Shown here piece after piece: positions 37,420 through 46,907 of a DNA stretch of 64,000 nt (within the stretch, counting starts at the first letter, position 1; each line of letters starts with the position of its first letter). This DNA is from Trichomonas vaginalis G3 (Eukaryota; Parabasalia; Trichomonadida; Trichomonadidae). The notes below the pieces were generated by a model that had not been told where the DNA came from, made no database searches, and was given only the letters and a program-made list of their open reading frames with translations. The translations under genes were made by a program, and so were the position numbers. The stretch lies in assembly GCF_026262505.1 (NCBI RefSeq), contig NC_067207.1, forward strand, positions 25,388,082 to 25,452,081. Direction: 5' to 3'.

Positions 37420-37464
37420 TTTACATCGGTTAAAGTTTTAATTTTGTTTTTTATCTGCAGTCAA

Positions 37465-37725
37465 ATGACTCAGACAAGCCCTACGGACAAGACCCAAGGG
37501 GTCATAGATGTTGAAGCATTGAAGAAAGAAATTCGTGAGCAAATTTTATCCGAACTGAAGGAACAAAAACAAGAACAAAAGCCAGAGAGACCAAAGAGAA
37601 AACTTAGTGAAAAACAACTTGCTGCATTAGCTGCTGGAAGACAAAAGAACCCACGTTTGCTGGCGAAGAAAGCTAGAGAAGAAGCTGAAGCAAAAGCTAA
37701 AGAAGCTGAAGCAAAGAAAGAGTAA
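37465..37725 (+). CDS. Small Lys/Glu/Ala-rich protein, 86 aa
   Basis: Starts MTQTSPTDKTQGVIDVEALK and is mainly a single long charged helix (KEIREQILSELKEQKQEQKP, then KARE-EAEAKAKEAEAKKE). Low complexity; likely a coiled coil or nucleic-acid-associated peptide. Ends in GAGTAAATG. The next gene starts 24 bases on, after TTTTTATCCGAATTAA. Confidence 0.55.
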   Translation: MTQTSPTDKTQGVIDVEALKKEIREQILSELKEQKQEQKPERPKRKLSEKQLAALAAGRQKNPRLLAKKAREEAEAKAKEAEAKKE

Positions 37726-37749
37726 ATGGTTTATTTTTATCCGAATTAA

Positions 37750-38664
37750 ATGTATAGACAAATACCTTTATCTGTTGCGTTCAGTAGTGAAAACCCTGAC
37801 GTCAAAATAAAGGGGAACAGAGTAACGTTTAAGTTTCCAACAGACTGGATTGTGAACATAAATGAAGAGAAGTACATTGGCATAACATCTATGTATATAA
37901 CACGTGCTTTCAGAAAGGTTGACTTTATACTTCAAGTCGAGATAGAAAATGACGAACAGTCTTTAAGCGCCCAAAACATTCACATATACAAATACTTTAA
38001 AGACGATACAACATTGTTGCAATGTATGATTTCATTTAATGAGATGTTCGAGAAAAAGTTCAACATTGAAGTACAAACTTTACAGCCTTTACGTGAGTTT
38101 CTTGCACAACTGAAAGAAGAAGGTAGTCAGCCACAACTTATAGACTTTCATTATGAATTTAATGAAAATGAAGATGGAACACATGACTGTCAGTTTGTTG
38201 TATTCTCACCATTCAATGAAGTCGCTAAAGAGAAAGAAAATCCATTACGTATAAGATTTCAAATCTCTGAACCAAGTGATGATTTCAAGAATGTTTTCAA
38301 TTATGATGCAATGCTTCCGAGGAAAAATGAATTTTCAAAGATTGTAACACCTGGCATTTGGGATAGAAAGCAAGCTATATTATATTCAAACTTAAGTAAG
38401 GGAGTTGAAAATGAGTTCATTGGTCATACAAGAACTTCACCACTTCCTAACCCTAAATACTATAAATTAACTGGCTTCAATCGTGAGTTTTGGATAGACA
38501 TGTTCTCCACTCATGACCATAACTGCCCAGTGTTCTTACCTCCAGACCATAAGGACTGTCTCTACATTGAAGCACAACTCTTAAACTCTACATCGTATTG
38601 TAAAATCTACGCTAGTTTTATTTTTTCTGAAAATTTTTATTTGAGTGAAAGGCATGGAAGGTGA
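37750..38664 (+). CDS. Minor-capsid-like protein 1, Polinton B, 304 aa
   Basis: Beta-rich protein beginning MYRQIPLSVAFSSENPDVKI. An early segment (NEEKYIGITSMYITRAFRKV) parallels GGEKAIEIRQVRSIPAGRT in the protein at 52,835. A later segment (PGIWDRKQAILYSNLSKGVE, then LTGFNREFWIDMF and CLYIEAQLL) parallels GGIWSRENIVIKSSISEFAE and GLIIEMILIAY there. The two are paralogues, probably single jelly-roll or other virion proteins. The start is supported by the upstream TATCCGAATTAA motif. Appears whole. Confidence 0.6.
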   Translation: MYRQIPLSVAFSSENPDVKIKGNRVTFKFPTDWIVNINEEKYIGITSMYITRAFRKVDFILQVEIENDEQSLSAQNIHIYKYFKDDTTLLQCMISFNEMFEKKFNIEVQTLQPLREFLAQLKEEGSQPQLIDFHYEFNENEDGTHDCQFVVFSPFNEVAKEKENPLRIRFQISEPSDDFKNVFNYDAMLPRKNEFSKIVTPGIWDRKQAILYSNLSKGVENEFIGHTRTSPLPNPKYYKLTGFNREFWIDMFSTHDHNCPVFLPPDHKDCLYIEAQLLNSTSYCKIYASFIFSENFYLSERHGR

Positions 38665-39220
38665 AGGACATTGGCAAACACTCGAACATGACAATGACTA
38701 TGAAATCTTTTCAGAGTACCCTTATCCAATTAGACGTATAAGCAATAAAAGAGTTGTTAGTGAGTTTGACCAAGGAGATGGTTATATTTGTGTAAATTTA
38801 AACAAACACAAGCTGATGAAACATAGAATAGTTGCAGAAACTTTCATTCCGAACCCTGAAGGACTTCGTGAAGTAGACCATATAAACAGAGACAGAGGAG
38901 ACTTTCATATCTCGAACTTAAGATGGACGACAAGAAGAGAAAACATGAGAAATATTTCTGGTTCAAATGGCTATTGGTTTGACATTGTTGACTCTCTTCC
39001 TGAAGACGCTGTTGAAATTATACAATACTCATATCACACGTTAGAGAACTACTACTATGTCCCAAGTGAAGATGCCTTTTACTATTTCATGGGAACTCAA
39101 TACAGACGAATGAATGTCTTAAGACAGTATAACAAAGATTATATAAACATTACAGATGTAGAAGGAAGAAGAACAAAGCTGTCTATTGCAAAGTTTAAGA
39201 GAGACAATGGTTATACATAA
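38654..39220 (+). CDS. HNH endonuclease (NUMOD4 type), about 188 aa
   Basis: Homing-type nuclease. The N-terminal NUMOD4-like part (YEIFSEYPYPIRRISNKRVV) is followed by MKHRIVAETFIPNPEGLREV and DHINRDRGDFHISNLRWTTR, the HNH signature with DH at the beginning, the N of DHINRD and a final N upstream of LRW. The C-terminal domain (ENYYYVPSEDAFYYFMGTQY to KLSIAKFKRDNGY) is shared with the inverted-repeat protein. It overlaps the end of the preceding gene by a few bases. Appears whole. Confidence 0.82.
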   Translation: MEGEGHWQTLEHDNDYEIFSEYPYPIRRISNKRVVSEFDQGDGYICVNLNKHKLMKHRIVAETFIPNPEGLREVDHINRDRGDFHISNLRWTTRRENMRNISGSNGYWFDIVDSLPEDAVEIIQYSYHTLENYYYVPSEDAFYYFMGTQYRRMNVLRQYNKDYINITDVEGRRTKLSIAKFKRDNGYT

Positions 39221-39288
39221 ATGACAAAAATATATGACCTCATTATTTTTATCACGAATGACCTCATTGCTGACAAAAATAAATGACC

Positions 39289-42200
39289 TCAGAACTTCAA
39301 CTTACGAATAAAGCTTGTTTTAGTCGTTATTGAGAAGTTAAACTTTTCAGCAAAGCAAGGACTAGAAGACTTACATAAGTCAAATCCAATCTCTTGACCA
39401 TCATGAAGTGCTTTGTAAAGTTTCATTAAACTGAACTCAGAGTCTTTGTCATATGTTCCAACAGGTATGTGAATGTTCTTATCTTCATTGTAATAGCATT
39501 GTATAGCTTCAGGAAACATTTCATTAGCTGTTAAAGCAAGGACGTCTTGTTTTACACCTTTACAACGTGCATGGAATGCAACTTCATTTAAATCATTCGT
39601 GAGTAAGTCTATGTAGGTCTTCTTTCCACAAAATATTGACTTGTATGCTAAACTTTGTTTTCCAGGTGTTATTTCTGCGAAGTCAGAATGGAACTGACCA
39701 AGGTTCTTTCCTATAAGTTCGCGACCGTATCTCTTCTTAAACTCTGCTGCAAGCTTTGGTATGTCTTCATTGAAAATATGCATGCTATCACAGTCCTGGT
39801 AAAATATTTGAAGTCCCATATCTTCAGCAGTACAGAATACTTCACAATTATTCTCTTCGACATAGACAGAATGTTAACACCAAGTGGACAGAAGTTAAAG
39901 TGTCTGCAAATGCTTTTCGTTAGCTTGAAAATAGTTTTATCTGAACCATCCAAACCTTCGAACTTCACTATATGGTTGTAGTTTCTGATGGCATATCTTA
40001 TAGCATCTTTGTCATCTACTATGGTTATTTTTGACTCAATAGGAGATAGAATAGTTTTGCCATAAATACTGTTCAGAATGAGCTTTATATTTTCTTGCAA
40101 AGGATTTCCTTCTTTCTTATACTTTAACCTTAACTCAAACAACTTCTTTACTTCATCTCTTATTCTAATATCTCTGTTTCCATCGTAGTAATATCCTTGC
40201 AACACTTCACATTTGACACCTTGATATTTTATGAGGTCTTGTAATGTTATATGGTCAACATACATTAAACAGCAAGTGTTTGAACTTCTGGGAACGTTAA
40301 GTTCTGGATTTAGTTCAGGGTCACAAACTATTAAAGGAAAGTGTCTATGTATTCCAATCTCTGTTATCTTAATGAGAACAAAGAAGCCAGACATAAACTT
40401 TTCACCAATGGGTTCCTTTTGGTCGTCATCGAATAAATGTCTCATGAGATACTCTGTGCTTAACATCTCATCCTTCAATACTTTTGGAATTCCTTCTAAA
40501 GTATAAAGTCTTGCTATAGCTGATGGATATAATGAAACAGCGTCGAAGTCAGCAATGAGTTTCTTTTTGCTCTTTTGTTTAATGTTATCTGACAACATAC
40601 ATCTTCCACCTTGAATGCATCTCGAAATAAATTCTCTTGGTTTATTTGAGAGGTCATAAAGATTTCCATTCGGGAAGTACACTCTGTTCTCAAACAATTT
40701 GTTAGCAATAGAACAAATACTAACGTAGTCATAAACGTTTAAATCAAACTCTTTCAATAAGTCATTGCGGAACTTTACAAAACCTTCTCTTAAAATTCTT
40801 ACATCTTGTTTGCAGTAAAACGTGCTATATTTTTCTAAGTCGAAGTGGTTTTCATCTATTCTGCAACCTTTGATGGAATCTATGTTCTTCATGAACGTTT
40901 CAATATCTTTTACAAACTTACATGCTTCAGAAATGACACCAGTTCTGTTGTCATTTGCTAACAAAACACTGCTGTAGTAGTTATATGGAAATACTTCTTT
41001 CGGTCCTGTTTGTAAGTTAAACATAGCAGGAAATAGTTTAAGCTTCTTATTTATAACACTGTAAGAGTCTTTTATAATAATTGCCCTTCCTTTATATAAG
41101 CCAGTTATTTGCATTGTTCGTGAACCTTTAATGATGGGAGTTCCTTTCACTTCTGTCATGTGTCTTAAGATGAAGTTTATGTCATAGCTGAGGTTATGGA
41201 AATATATTAAACTCTTGTCAGGAAGTCGCTCCAAAAATTCTGTTGCACAGTTTTGACCCCATATGCTTTCACTCACTGAACCATCTTCACTGTCATAACA
41301 GATGTTAAAAGCTTTATGAAAGCCATCGGTACTACACTCAAAGTCAGCAAAGAAAACATGCTCAGGAATGAACTTGCACTTATTTTTATTTACTTCTTTT
41401 GACTCTGCTTTCTTCTTCAGTTGTACACAATACTTTGGAGCATATGTCAAATCTTTAAATGGTGCAAGGTTCTGTTTATATAAGTCAGTCGTATATGTGA
41501 AAAGTTCTCCATAAGAAATAGGTTCGAAATATTTGCACTCCCACAATGTTTTCATAACATCCCATAGCGGTGTAGTTCTATCCATGCGAACAATGTATTT
41601 ATCATCTCTCATTGTATATATTTTCATCTGTTTTTCAATGTTCATTCCACCACACTCCTTCAAGATTTCTATATAGTTGCGAATGAAATATGTTGTCATT
41701 GGTAATCTTTCGTTTAGCATGTAGTGGTCTTCAACAAGAAGTAAGTCAATAGTTCGAACAGTTTTACATTCTTTTGGTATGTATCTCTTTATTTCATTAT
41801 GTCTTGAGTCATTGAAATAACCAATGGTAACATTGAATGCTATACCTGTTGCATCAGAAATTTCTTGTACTTTACTTTGAGGAAAGTCTCTAACACGAAT
41901 GACTTCTCTCATGTGGTCAATAGTTTCTTCATTTACTCCAGCCTGAATGCAAGCATAAACGAAACAATTGTCCTCTGTCATAAGTGTTGCAGTTCTTTTG
42001 TTCAGTTCATTGAAGATTTGGTAGCGTTCAAGATTTATAGGTAATGTGCAAAGATACTTCCAGAACTGACCGCTTCTCTTCTTATAAAACTTCTTTTCAC
42101 CAAGGATTTCATTCCAGAAGTCATCTATATCTTGTTTATCTCCTGTTTGTTTAAGTCTGTTCAATAATCTTTTCTGTCTTTCTGTCAGTGTGCTTTCATC

Positions 42201-43139
42201 TCTATATGGTCGCTTCTGTGGCTTTCCTTTCTTAACATCTGACATCGTTAAGCCTTCATATTCAGTTAAATCATACATCTTTATTTCAGTAAGATTCTTT
42301 ATGTTTGTCAAGAAGAAGTCATAGTGCATTTCAACAATACCTGCAGCATTTGCTTCTATCTCTGATATAAAGTTCTCCTTCAAGAGCTGATGTAGTAATG
42401 TTCCAATATTATTGAGGTTTAACGTAGAACATTCATACTTTCCACCAAGTTTATAACATACCATCCATCTCTGTTGTGAGTTTATTTTAATCTTCTCTAA
42501 GAGTCTCATGAAAACCTTACCGAAATGTTTGTGTAAGTAGTCTCTGTTTGGTTCATCTAAAGCTTCGATGTTAAAGTCAATGAGTCTATTGCCTGACTTC
42601 ACATTTCTCTTCCTATTCTCTTCATCTTTCTTTAACCATCTCTCACCTTCTTTTGGTTTGTCGTCAATGGAACGAATGACATCGTTAGCTTTGCGAACTT
42701 GTTCTATAGCGCTCTTAAACATCTCTCTTCTCTGTTGTTTCAGTGTGTCGTCTCTCTTTCGTGTTTCACCAACGTTTGCATTTGTTATGTCAAACATCTC
42801 TTGACGAACATCATGCGAAAGAGCTTTACGAGTATGACCAACGTTTGCATTTGTTATGTCAAACATTTCTCTTCTTACTTCATGAGGTACTGAACGTCTA
42901 TGATATAAGTCAATAGCAACGTCATTTAAAGGAAATGCTCTTGCATGGACTTCGTCCTCGCCGCGTTGCGGCTTTATGAACTCATGAATTCTATCATAAC
43001 TTATTGCACCATTATAGTCATTGAGGATGTCAGCGAGTGCTTTTTTGTTTGTTGCGTAATGCTTTGCAACATCTATATTAGCTTCTGTAAGAAGTTGTTT
43101 TATTTCCGAGTGTTCTAACTTAGACAACTTCCGATACAT
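39289..43139 (-). pseudogene. Protein-primed family B DNA polymerase, Polinton B
   Basis: Replicates the element. Exonuclease motifs are FADFECSTDGFHKAFN (I), IYFHNLSYDINFIL (II) and YCKQDVRILREGF (III). Polymerase motifs are ADFDAVSLYPSAI (A), ILNSIYGKTIL (B) and YQDCDSM (C). The long N-terminal region is typical of Polinton PolB and carries a duplicated MFDITNANVG(H/E)TRK unit. Length (about 1,280 residues over the region) fits. The ATG at 43,139 is used. Fossil part with about one break. Confidence 0.95.
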
Positions 43140-43230
43140 CTTTAGTAGGAAATAAAAAAATATTTTTTTGAAAAAATTAGATTAGATTTTTTAAAGTTAT
43201 TTTTCAAAATAATTTAATATTTTTATTTTA

Positions 43231-43704
43231 ATGAAACACATGCAAGATTGTAAGTTCTTTTCATACAATGCTCTCGCTAATGCCATCAAGAATGAGTTCA
43301 ATGGTGCTTCAAATGTTAATGTTATCTTTAACAAGAAGTTTGTGAAAGAATCTAAGTTCGGTCAGTATGTCAGACCATTAGCTATTGTCATTGACCGCAA
43401 ACGTTATACTTCACAAGAGTTAGCAGTAGTTTTGAAACAAAAGAGTTTCTTCGTGAATGTCAAAGATACTCATTATACTGTTATAAAGAACTCTAATATT
43501 GACTTCTTCAGTATTGTTTTAGATTTATCGCAGCAGAAAGAATATAAGAAAGGTGAAACAAATGTGAAATATTATCCTTCATCTCTGAAGACAATAACGA
43601 ACAAAGATGTTATACAGAAATTCTTACCAAAGGTTGAAGAAGCTTCAATTGACATTGACGAAGGAAGTGAAATGGTTGAAGAAATTGACCCTGAAGCTAT
43701 TTAA
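43231..43704 (+). CDS. Unknown protein beside PolB, 157 aa
   Basis: Starts MKHMQDCKFFSYNALANAIK, with beta-rich central part (SKFGQYVRPLAIVIDRKRYT, QKSFFVNVKDTHYTVIKNSN) and an acidic C-terminal tail (SIDIDEGSEMVEEIDPEAI). The acidic tail is like that of the gene at 9,854 in Polinton A (ENIDIDPEMF), which lies beside the replication helicase. Both could be SSB-like replication partners. That comparison is by eye. Divergent from PolB with about 90 bases between the ATGs. Confidence 0.5.
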   Translation: MKHMQDCKFFSYNALANAIKNEFNGASNVNVIFNKKFVKESKFGQYVRPLAIVIDRKRYTSQELAVVLKQKSFFVNVKDTHYTVIKNSNIDFFSIVLDLSQQKEYKKGETNVKYYPSSLKTITNKDVIQKFLPKVEEASIDIDEGSEMVEEIDPEAI

Positions 43705-43783
43705 GCAAAAATATATTTTTGGTTAGTCTTCATATCGATATTTTACAACAATTCCCCAATGTATAAACTTTTCATACGCTTTT

Positions 43784-43939
43784 TCATATAGCTTTATATA
43801 CCTTCAGAAATTTTGCATAATCTTTAGAAGCATTTAGATATTGTTTAAATGCTTTGTATGTCTTCCGAAATTTTGCATAATCTTTTACATGTTGTTCGTT
43901 CTCTTCTTCTGTCATGAGTTCCGAATATTCTAAATTCAT
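43784..43939 (-). CDS. Very small protein with duplicated motif, 51 aa
   Basis: Starts MNLEYSELMTEEENEQHVKD and contains two copies of KDYAKF(R/L)K(T/V)YKA, about 20 residues apart; the DNA repeat is visible at 43,797-43,832 and 43,854-43,885. It ends before a small AT-rich gap. Could be the remnant of a longer gene. Function unknown. Confidence 0.35.
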   Translation of the reverse strand: MNLEYSELMTEEENEQHVKDYAKFRKTYKAFKQYLNASKDYAKFLKVYKAI

Positions 43940-43993
43940 GTTCTTTCATATGAGATAAAATTTTATAAAAAAATAAAATTAGCTTAGATTTTT

Positions 43994-44821
43994 TTATTCT
44001 TCCTCTTTGAAGTTATCGAAATATTCTGTTATTTTTTCCTTCAGTAATGGTAAGTCTTCTTTGAATGTAAGTATTGTGCAACCTTTGATGTCATAGTGTG
44101 TTTGAGGAAGAGTACTTTTGACAATTTCCTTTATTTGCTCATTCGGTGTCATTGAAATCGGTAAGTTTTCACGATAGAACCTGTTTCTGTCAGATTTGTA
44201 AATCTTAGCAAGGTCATAAAAGCTTTTGTTGTTTCTTCTGACTAAATGCAACATAACCATATCTCTGTCTTCTTCTTTCTCCAACTCTTCAGTATATATC
44301 ATATACTTATAACTCTTTTCCTTTCCTTTTGGTACTGAACGCGGTATTCTTTTCTGTATGCTTTTGTCTTTGGATTCAATGACTTCATCTTTTGCTTGAA
44401 GTTTCTTTTCCATCTCTCCACGTTCTGCTTTATATAGTTCATCTAACATCATGAAAATATAACAAGCATAACGAGGTGAAGCCCACATTGCTACAGCGTT
44501 TACTAAAAGTCTATGAACATAATAACCTTTCAAACCAGGAGCCAAATTCTTGCGATTTTCGTACGGAATCTCTTCTCTCGGTTTTCCGAGGGAAGCAATC
44601 ATATGAGGAAATTCTTCTAAAAGTTCTTTTGTCTGTTGGTTTTCAAACCAATGATATGCTTGCTTTGTAGAACGAAGAGCATTCATTATACTTTGCATTT
44701 GGTACATGTCATCTTTGACCGAACGAATGAGACGTAACTGTTTGTTATACTGTATGTACTCGTATTCTTCATTAATGGCTTCATGGACTATAACTGTTGT
44801 TGTGTTCTCTAATGTTGTCAT
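43994..44821 (-). CDS. KilA-N-like / DUF3627 protein, Polinton B, 275 aa
   Basis: Counterpart of the Polinton A gene at 7,159. The core GYYVHRLLVNAVAMWASPRY is identical, and the DUF3627-like C-terminal half (YKYMIYTEELEKEEDRDMVM, FYDLAKIYKSDRNRFYRENL) is nearly so. The start at 44,821 (MTTLENTTTV) follows the shared cassette leader (AAATAAAGTTAGTTTT, GTATGTAAAGACAGTA). It contains the hairpin CTTCCCTCGG, AAAA, CCGAGAGAAG within the coding strand near 44,575-44,600. Appears whole. Probably a DNA-binding regulator of unknown target. Confidence 0.78.
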   Translation of the reverse strand: MTTLENTTTVIVHEAINEEYEYIQYNKQLRLIRSVKDDMYQMQSIMNALRSTKQAYHWFENQQTKELLEEFPHMIASLGKPREEIPYENRKNLAPGLKGYYVHRLLVNAVAMWASPRYACYIFMMLDELYKAERGEMEKKLQAKDEVIESKDKSIQKRIPRSVPKGKEKSYKYMIYTEELEKEEDRDMVMLHLVRRNNKSFYDLAKIYKSDRNRFYRENLPISMTPNEQIKEIVKSTLPQTHYDIKGCTILTFKEDLPLLKEKITEYFDNFKEEE

Positions 44822-44962
44822 TACTGTCTTTACATACAAAATAAAAAAAATAAATAAAAATAAAACTAACTTTATTTTTTCTGTCTTAAGGAAATTCATG
44901 AAAATTCATGAGGGTAGAAATGAGGTTAGATCTAACCATCTACCCTAAACATTATTTTTGCT
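44822..44962. repeat. Cassette leader and palindromic module, Polinton B
   Basis: On the minus strand this is the same unit as in Polinton A: CAGCAAAAATAATGTTTAGG, GGTTAGATCTAACC module at about 44,915-44,947, TTTTCATGAATTTCCTTAAG and the AAATAAAGTTAGTTTT leader before the ATG at 44,821. Confidence 0.8.
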
Positions 44963-45247
44963 GAATTCAGCAACAAAATGAACGAGGTCAGGCTGTATGT
45001 AAATACCTTTGAATTCATCTATAACGCCCTTAGTAAGCTCATAAAATGCTTGTTTTGAGGTGGAGCCAAAAGTGGCTCGACCGTATTCTTTCAACCAAAA
45101 CTCAAGAATTTCCTGCATGAATTTTGTATAAAAAGCAACCGTCTGTATTCCGACGGTTGCTATATTCTTCACAAAACGCCTTATAATACTCTTCCCAGGA
45201 CTTATTTTCCAACAACTTTCATGAGATAAATAAGAAATAACTTTCAT
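44963..45247 (-). pseudogene. KilA-N gene fragment, Polinton B
   Basis: Minus-strand fragments closely match the KilA-N gene at 3,455 (LLENKSWEEYY-, YSNRRN- and FLYKIHAGI-type sequence) and continue into FWLKEYGRATFGSTSKQAFY and IQPDLVHFVAEF, a KilA-N C-terminal end. The palindrome at 45,136-45,159 (CAACCGTC, 8-nt loop, GACGGTTG) is the counterpart of the one at 3,664-3,687. Fossil part, broken. Confidence 0.65.
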
Positions 45248-45253
45248 TTTTCA

Positions 45254-45577
45254 TTAGATAACTGTTATTTTTGACGAAGTGAAGATTTGCACTTCGTCAA
45301 AAAATCCCTGAAATCAAGAATTAATCCCGTCAAATACAAAAAAATGAGGGTAGAAATGAGGTTAGATAACTGTTATTTTTGACGAAGTGAAGATTTGCAC
45401 TTCGTCAAAAAATCCCTGAAATCAAGAATTAATCCCGTCAAATACAAAAAAATGAGGGTAGAAATGAGGTTAGATAACTGTTATTTTTGACGAAGTGAAG
45501 ATTTGCACTTCGTCAAAAAATCCCTGAAATCAAGAATTAATCCCGTCAAATACAAAAAAAATGAGGGTAGAAATGAG
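45254..45577. repeat. 108-bp tandem repeat, three copies, each with a hairpin
   Basis: Units begin at about 45,254, 45,362 and 45,470 (TTAGATAACTGTTATTTTTG) and are almost identical. Each contains the hairpin TTTTTGACGAAGTG ... CACTTCGTCAAAAA, the stretch CCCTGAAATCAAGAATTAAT, and ends with GAGGGTAGAAATGAGGTTAG, which is one arm of the cassette palindromic module. No open gene. Confidence 0.92.
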
Positions 45578-45781
45578 GTTAGAAATGAGGGTAGAAATGA
45601 GGTTAGATCTAACCATCTACCCTAAACATTATTTTTGGTCATGGACTTCGTCCTCGCCGCTTCGGTCTGAAAGACCTCAGGACTCAAAGAGTCCGTTTGC
45701 GTCTTTATGTTAAAATAAATGGTACCATTAATAATACATGACTGTTCTCGTTCATGTCTGATTTACATCTAATGAAAAAGT
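45578..45781. repeat. Palindromic module and cluster of mini-hairpins
   Basis: A full GGTTAGATCTAACC module at about 45,600-45,625 is followed by closely spaced short perfect hairpins: GGACTTCGTCC, GGTCTGAAAGACC and GGACTCAAAGAGTCC. The first, with its CATGGACTTCGTCCTCGCCG context, also occurs inside the PolB gene at about 42,943-42,965. Lies just 3' of the integrase gene. Confidence 0.8.
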
Positions 45782-46867
45782 TTAGAAGAATTTTCTTATT
45801 CTTTCTGGCATATTTTTGTCTTTCCAGTACTCCCGCTCTAATGGTCCCAGATGTGTTGGCTTCGACTCTCTCAAGTTCTTAGATGGTATAACATCTTCAA
45901 CGCCTCCTTCATATCTTACTTTATAAGTGTCATCGTTTATGTTATAGCCAAGTATTTCAATAACCAATCCTCGCTTTGCTTCGTCAATGGTTTCAGCAAG
46001 TTTGCCATTACTACTTTCAACTAATTTGTGACGAGGGTAAAACGCAATAGAGTCGTTGGCAGCTTTTATAAGATATCCATTACCTTGCGTAGAGTCTACT
46101 ATATAATAATTTCGACTTAACCTTAAACGTTTCTTTGTCAACGGTTTGTCGTCAAGAACTACACGAACTTTTGTACCAGGAATGAGGGTAAATTGTGTTG
46201 AATTTCTGATATTTTGTGTTTGGCTTCGTTTCTTTTGTATATACTTTTCTTCTTGTTGTTGTGTCATTGAATTTGGTGTATGTCCTGTTGTAAAATGTGT
46301 TGAGGAATTATATACTTCGAGAAAATGTTTCATTGTTTCTTCGGTAAAGTCTCGCTCTTGATTTAAATCTCTGAGCGTTCTTATGAAGCGATTAATGATA
46401 CCGAGTATGTTATGGTTATGGTCTTCAGTAGTGTAGTGAGTTATGTTATGCTTAATGAGAAAATCTGTGATTTCATTGCTGAGGTATGCACTGTCTTGGT
46501 CTGATGTTAAAGTACTTGGGCTATGTTCTGCTACAAACTTTTGTAAAACTCTTAACACTTCACGAGTTCCTTTATTCCTCATTGGATATGCATATGCTTT
46601 GCGAGTGTTAACATTAATGAAGATGAGGAATGGTTTATGTCCTCCTTTTCTGCTTTGAATGAGAGTGTCAAATTGGTATGCGTCAGGAGTGTTGGAGTAA
46701 ATTGGTAAAAAGTAGTCGTAAGGGTTTATTTTTGTTTGATGTACAACATTTTTGTCAAAGAACCTTTTCACTTCAGCTCTGTTAGTAAATCCCCAACTCT
46801 TTGCAGCTTCATTGAACTTCTTAAATGACCTCCATGGATGTTGTTCGAATACTTCTTTCAAGCTCAT
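45782..46867 (-). CDS. rve-type integrase, Polinton B, 361 aa
   Basis: Retrovirus-like DDE integrase that inserts Polinton DNA. N-terminal helical region, then the rve core: DAYQFDTLIQSRKGG (first Asp), TLTSDQDSAYLS (second Asp) and HNHNILGIINRFIRTLRDL, the Polinton counterpart of the third catalytic region. The C-terminal part (GLVIEILGYNINDDTYKVRY, EDVIPSKNLRES) is a chromo/SH3-like domain. Starts MSLKEVFEQHPWRSFKKFNE at 46,867. Length and layout agree with other Polinton integrases. Appears whole. Confidence 0.93.
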   Translation of the reverse strand: MSLKEVFEQHPWRSFKKFNEAAKSWGFTNRAEVKRFFDKNVVHQTKINPYDYFLPIYSNTPDAYQFDTLIQSRKGGHKPFLIFINVNTRKAYAYPMRNKGTREVLRVLQKFVAEHSPSTLTSDQDSAYLSNEITDFLIKHNITHYTTEDHNHNILGIINRFIRTLRDLNQERDFTEETMKHFLEVYNSSTHFTTGHTPNSMTQQQEEKYIQKKRSQTQNIRNSTQFTLIPGTKVRVVLDDKPLTKKRLRLSRNYYIVDSTQGNGYLIKAANDSIAFYPRHKLVESSNGKLAETIDEAKRGLVIEILGYNINDDTYKVRYEGGVEDVIPSKNLRESKPTHLGPLEREYWKDKNMPERIRKFF

Positions 46868-46907
46868 TTATGTAAAGTTAAAGATTTTATTCTAGGCTCA
46901 AGCGCGT

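Noticed and set aside
45254-45577. CRISPR-like array (three 108-bp repeats)
   Set aside because: Whole units are identical including what would be spacers; it is a plain tandem repeat.
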